Below, in pieces: positions 5,388 to 5,936 of a stretch of DNA of 5,936 nucleotides. The DNA is from Oxalobacteraceae bacterium (GTDB lineage Bacteria; Pseudomonadota; Gammaproteobacteria; Burkholderiales; Burkholderiaceae_D). The translations under genes were made by a program, and so were the position numbers. Location of the stretch: assembly GCA_003132085.1 (NCBI GenBank), contig PKWO01000552.1, positions 474-6,409 on the forward strand. The letters are read 5' to 3'. Positions within the stretch are counted from its first letter, which is position 1. Each line of letters opens with the position of its first letter. The notes beneath the pieces are model-generated. The model saw only the letters and a list, made by a program, of their open reading frames with translations. It had not been told where the DNA came from and did not search any database.

Positions 5388-5819
5388 TTACCATATGAGA
5401 GGCCTCGTCAGGCAATAAAACCGCGATGGAAAACACATATGGTCGCCGCCTTTCTTCGCCGCTGTTGTCGAGCCGTCGCCGTGGACGACGCTGATATCGA
5501 GAAGATCGTGTCGATCCAGGGTGAAGACCGATCCTGCAAATATGGCGTCAATGCACCCGCGTGCGTGCCAATACCGAAACATTCTATACACACGGGTATA
5601 GTGGATTTCCGGTCGGCCTTTTGCATCCTTTTCGATCGGCAACTCGTTCCATTGGCATCCGGTGAAAAGCAATCGCAAAATGTAGTTGAATATCGAATGC
5701 AGTAGCAACTTTGGCGCCGGACGCCTGATGCCGGTGATAAGATGCCGCAAGACAAATTGATCGAACTGCTCGACGCTCAGTTTTGTTGGAATCCATTGCC
5801 AGGGATGGCGTTTCGCCAT
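5388..5819 (-). pseudogene. IS5-family transposase, 5' half only
   Basis: Reads 143 residues against about 260-290 in intact relatives. The N-terminus (MAKRHPWQWIPTKLSVEQF, APKLLLHSIFNYILRLL, GCQWNELPIEKDAKGRPEIH, YTRVYRMFRYW) is the DUF4096-type domain that opens many IS5-group transposases. The segment LLDISVVHGDGSTTAAKKGG (106-125) contains the first catalytic aspartate, D108. Similarity ends after residue 126 (about base 5441); the last 17 residues are unrelated sequence, so the remaining D and E of the DDE triad are lost. I chose ATG 5819, with GGTGG just upstream, over the TTG at 5837. The fragment cannot encode an active transposase. It sits upstream of ansB in the same orientation, so an outward promoter could affect that gene. 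Confidence 0.85.
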
Positions 5820-5885
5820 GTCGACCACCCAAAGCAATCGGATTTTAGGCTAGTTGATCGAAATGGGCGGAAACGCAGACGTACT

Positions 5886-5924
5886 GCGGGTTTCAGATAA
5901 ATTCAGCGGGCGGAAATAACCCGC
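5886..5924. repeat. Inverted repeat in the right flank of the IS5-type remnant
   Basis: GCGGGTT (5886-5892) and AACCCGC (5918-5924) form a 7-bp inverted repeat near the window edge, with GGGCGGAAA occurring twice around it (5865-5873 and 5908-5916). It lies upstream of the transposase start and may belong to the element's end or to the target DNA. The outer boundary of the element is not resolvable here. Confidence 0.3.
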
Positions 5925-5936
5925 AACCAGTTGCTG

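Noticed and set aside
1..5936. CRISPR array, tRNA or rRNA genes
   Set aside because: I saw no regularly spaced direct repeats, and no cloverleaf or rRNA-like sequence, on either strand.

Overview
The window reads as accessory DNA of a Gram-negative proteobacterium, probably a betaproteobacterium. The grounds are a periplasmic type II L-asparaginase, an IS5-type transposase fragment of a kind I associate with betaproteobacteria and gammaproteobacteria, and a proteobacterial tyrosine integrase remnant. The assignment is tentative. Base composition is patchy: about 1976-3178 (transporter) and 3490-4160 (integrase) are clearly more G+C-rich at third codon positions than the left third, the asparaginase gene or the A+T-rich gap at 3290-3450. 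This fits assembly from several sources.

Left part (1-1850). On the minus strand an operon reads toward the left edge: a small protein with a 4-fold beta-flower repeat (138-413), then a gene cut by the window edge (1-126), each with a good ribosome binding site. Upstream of them, 451-630 keeps a protein-like C-terminal reading frame that looks like a frameshifted or truncated gene. On the plus strand a helical hypothetical protein (706-1116) overlaps a small beta-rich hypothetical protein (1106-1369) by 11 bases. A 24-codon stub resembling the start of a BRO/DinD-type protein (1386-1460) follows. Its stop overlaps the start of a truncated MmeI-type restriction-methylation gene (1457-1849), which keeps the D-X9-E-X-K nuclease signature but lacks the methyltransferase.

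Middle (1850-4240). An intact 400-residue MFS transporter (1976-3178) is followed by a gap with a perfect 8-bp hairpin and a 232-bp segment bounded by 36-bp inverted repeats (33 of 36 identical, ends GGGGT). The segment looks like a miniature transposable element, possibly of the Tn3-derived TIME type. Its right end abuts a tyrosine integrase lacking most of its N-terminal DNA-binding domain and, through small indels, the catalytic tyrosine.

Right part (4266-5936). A complete, apparently functional periplasmic L-asparaginase (minus strand) has a signal peptide, a good ribosome binding site and a leader hairpin. Beyond it lies the 5' half of an IS5-family transposase, cut just after the first catalytic aspartate.

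Overall this looks like a graveyard of mobile and defence-related fragments around two intact metabolic or transport genes. I see no convincing complete new defence or mobile system. The least explained material is the overlapping gene pair at 706-1369 and the beta-flower operon at the left edge.
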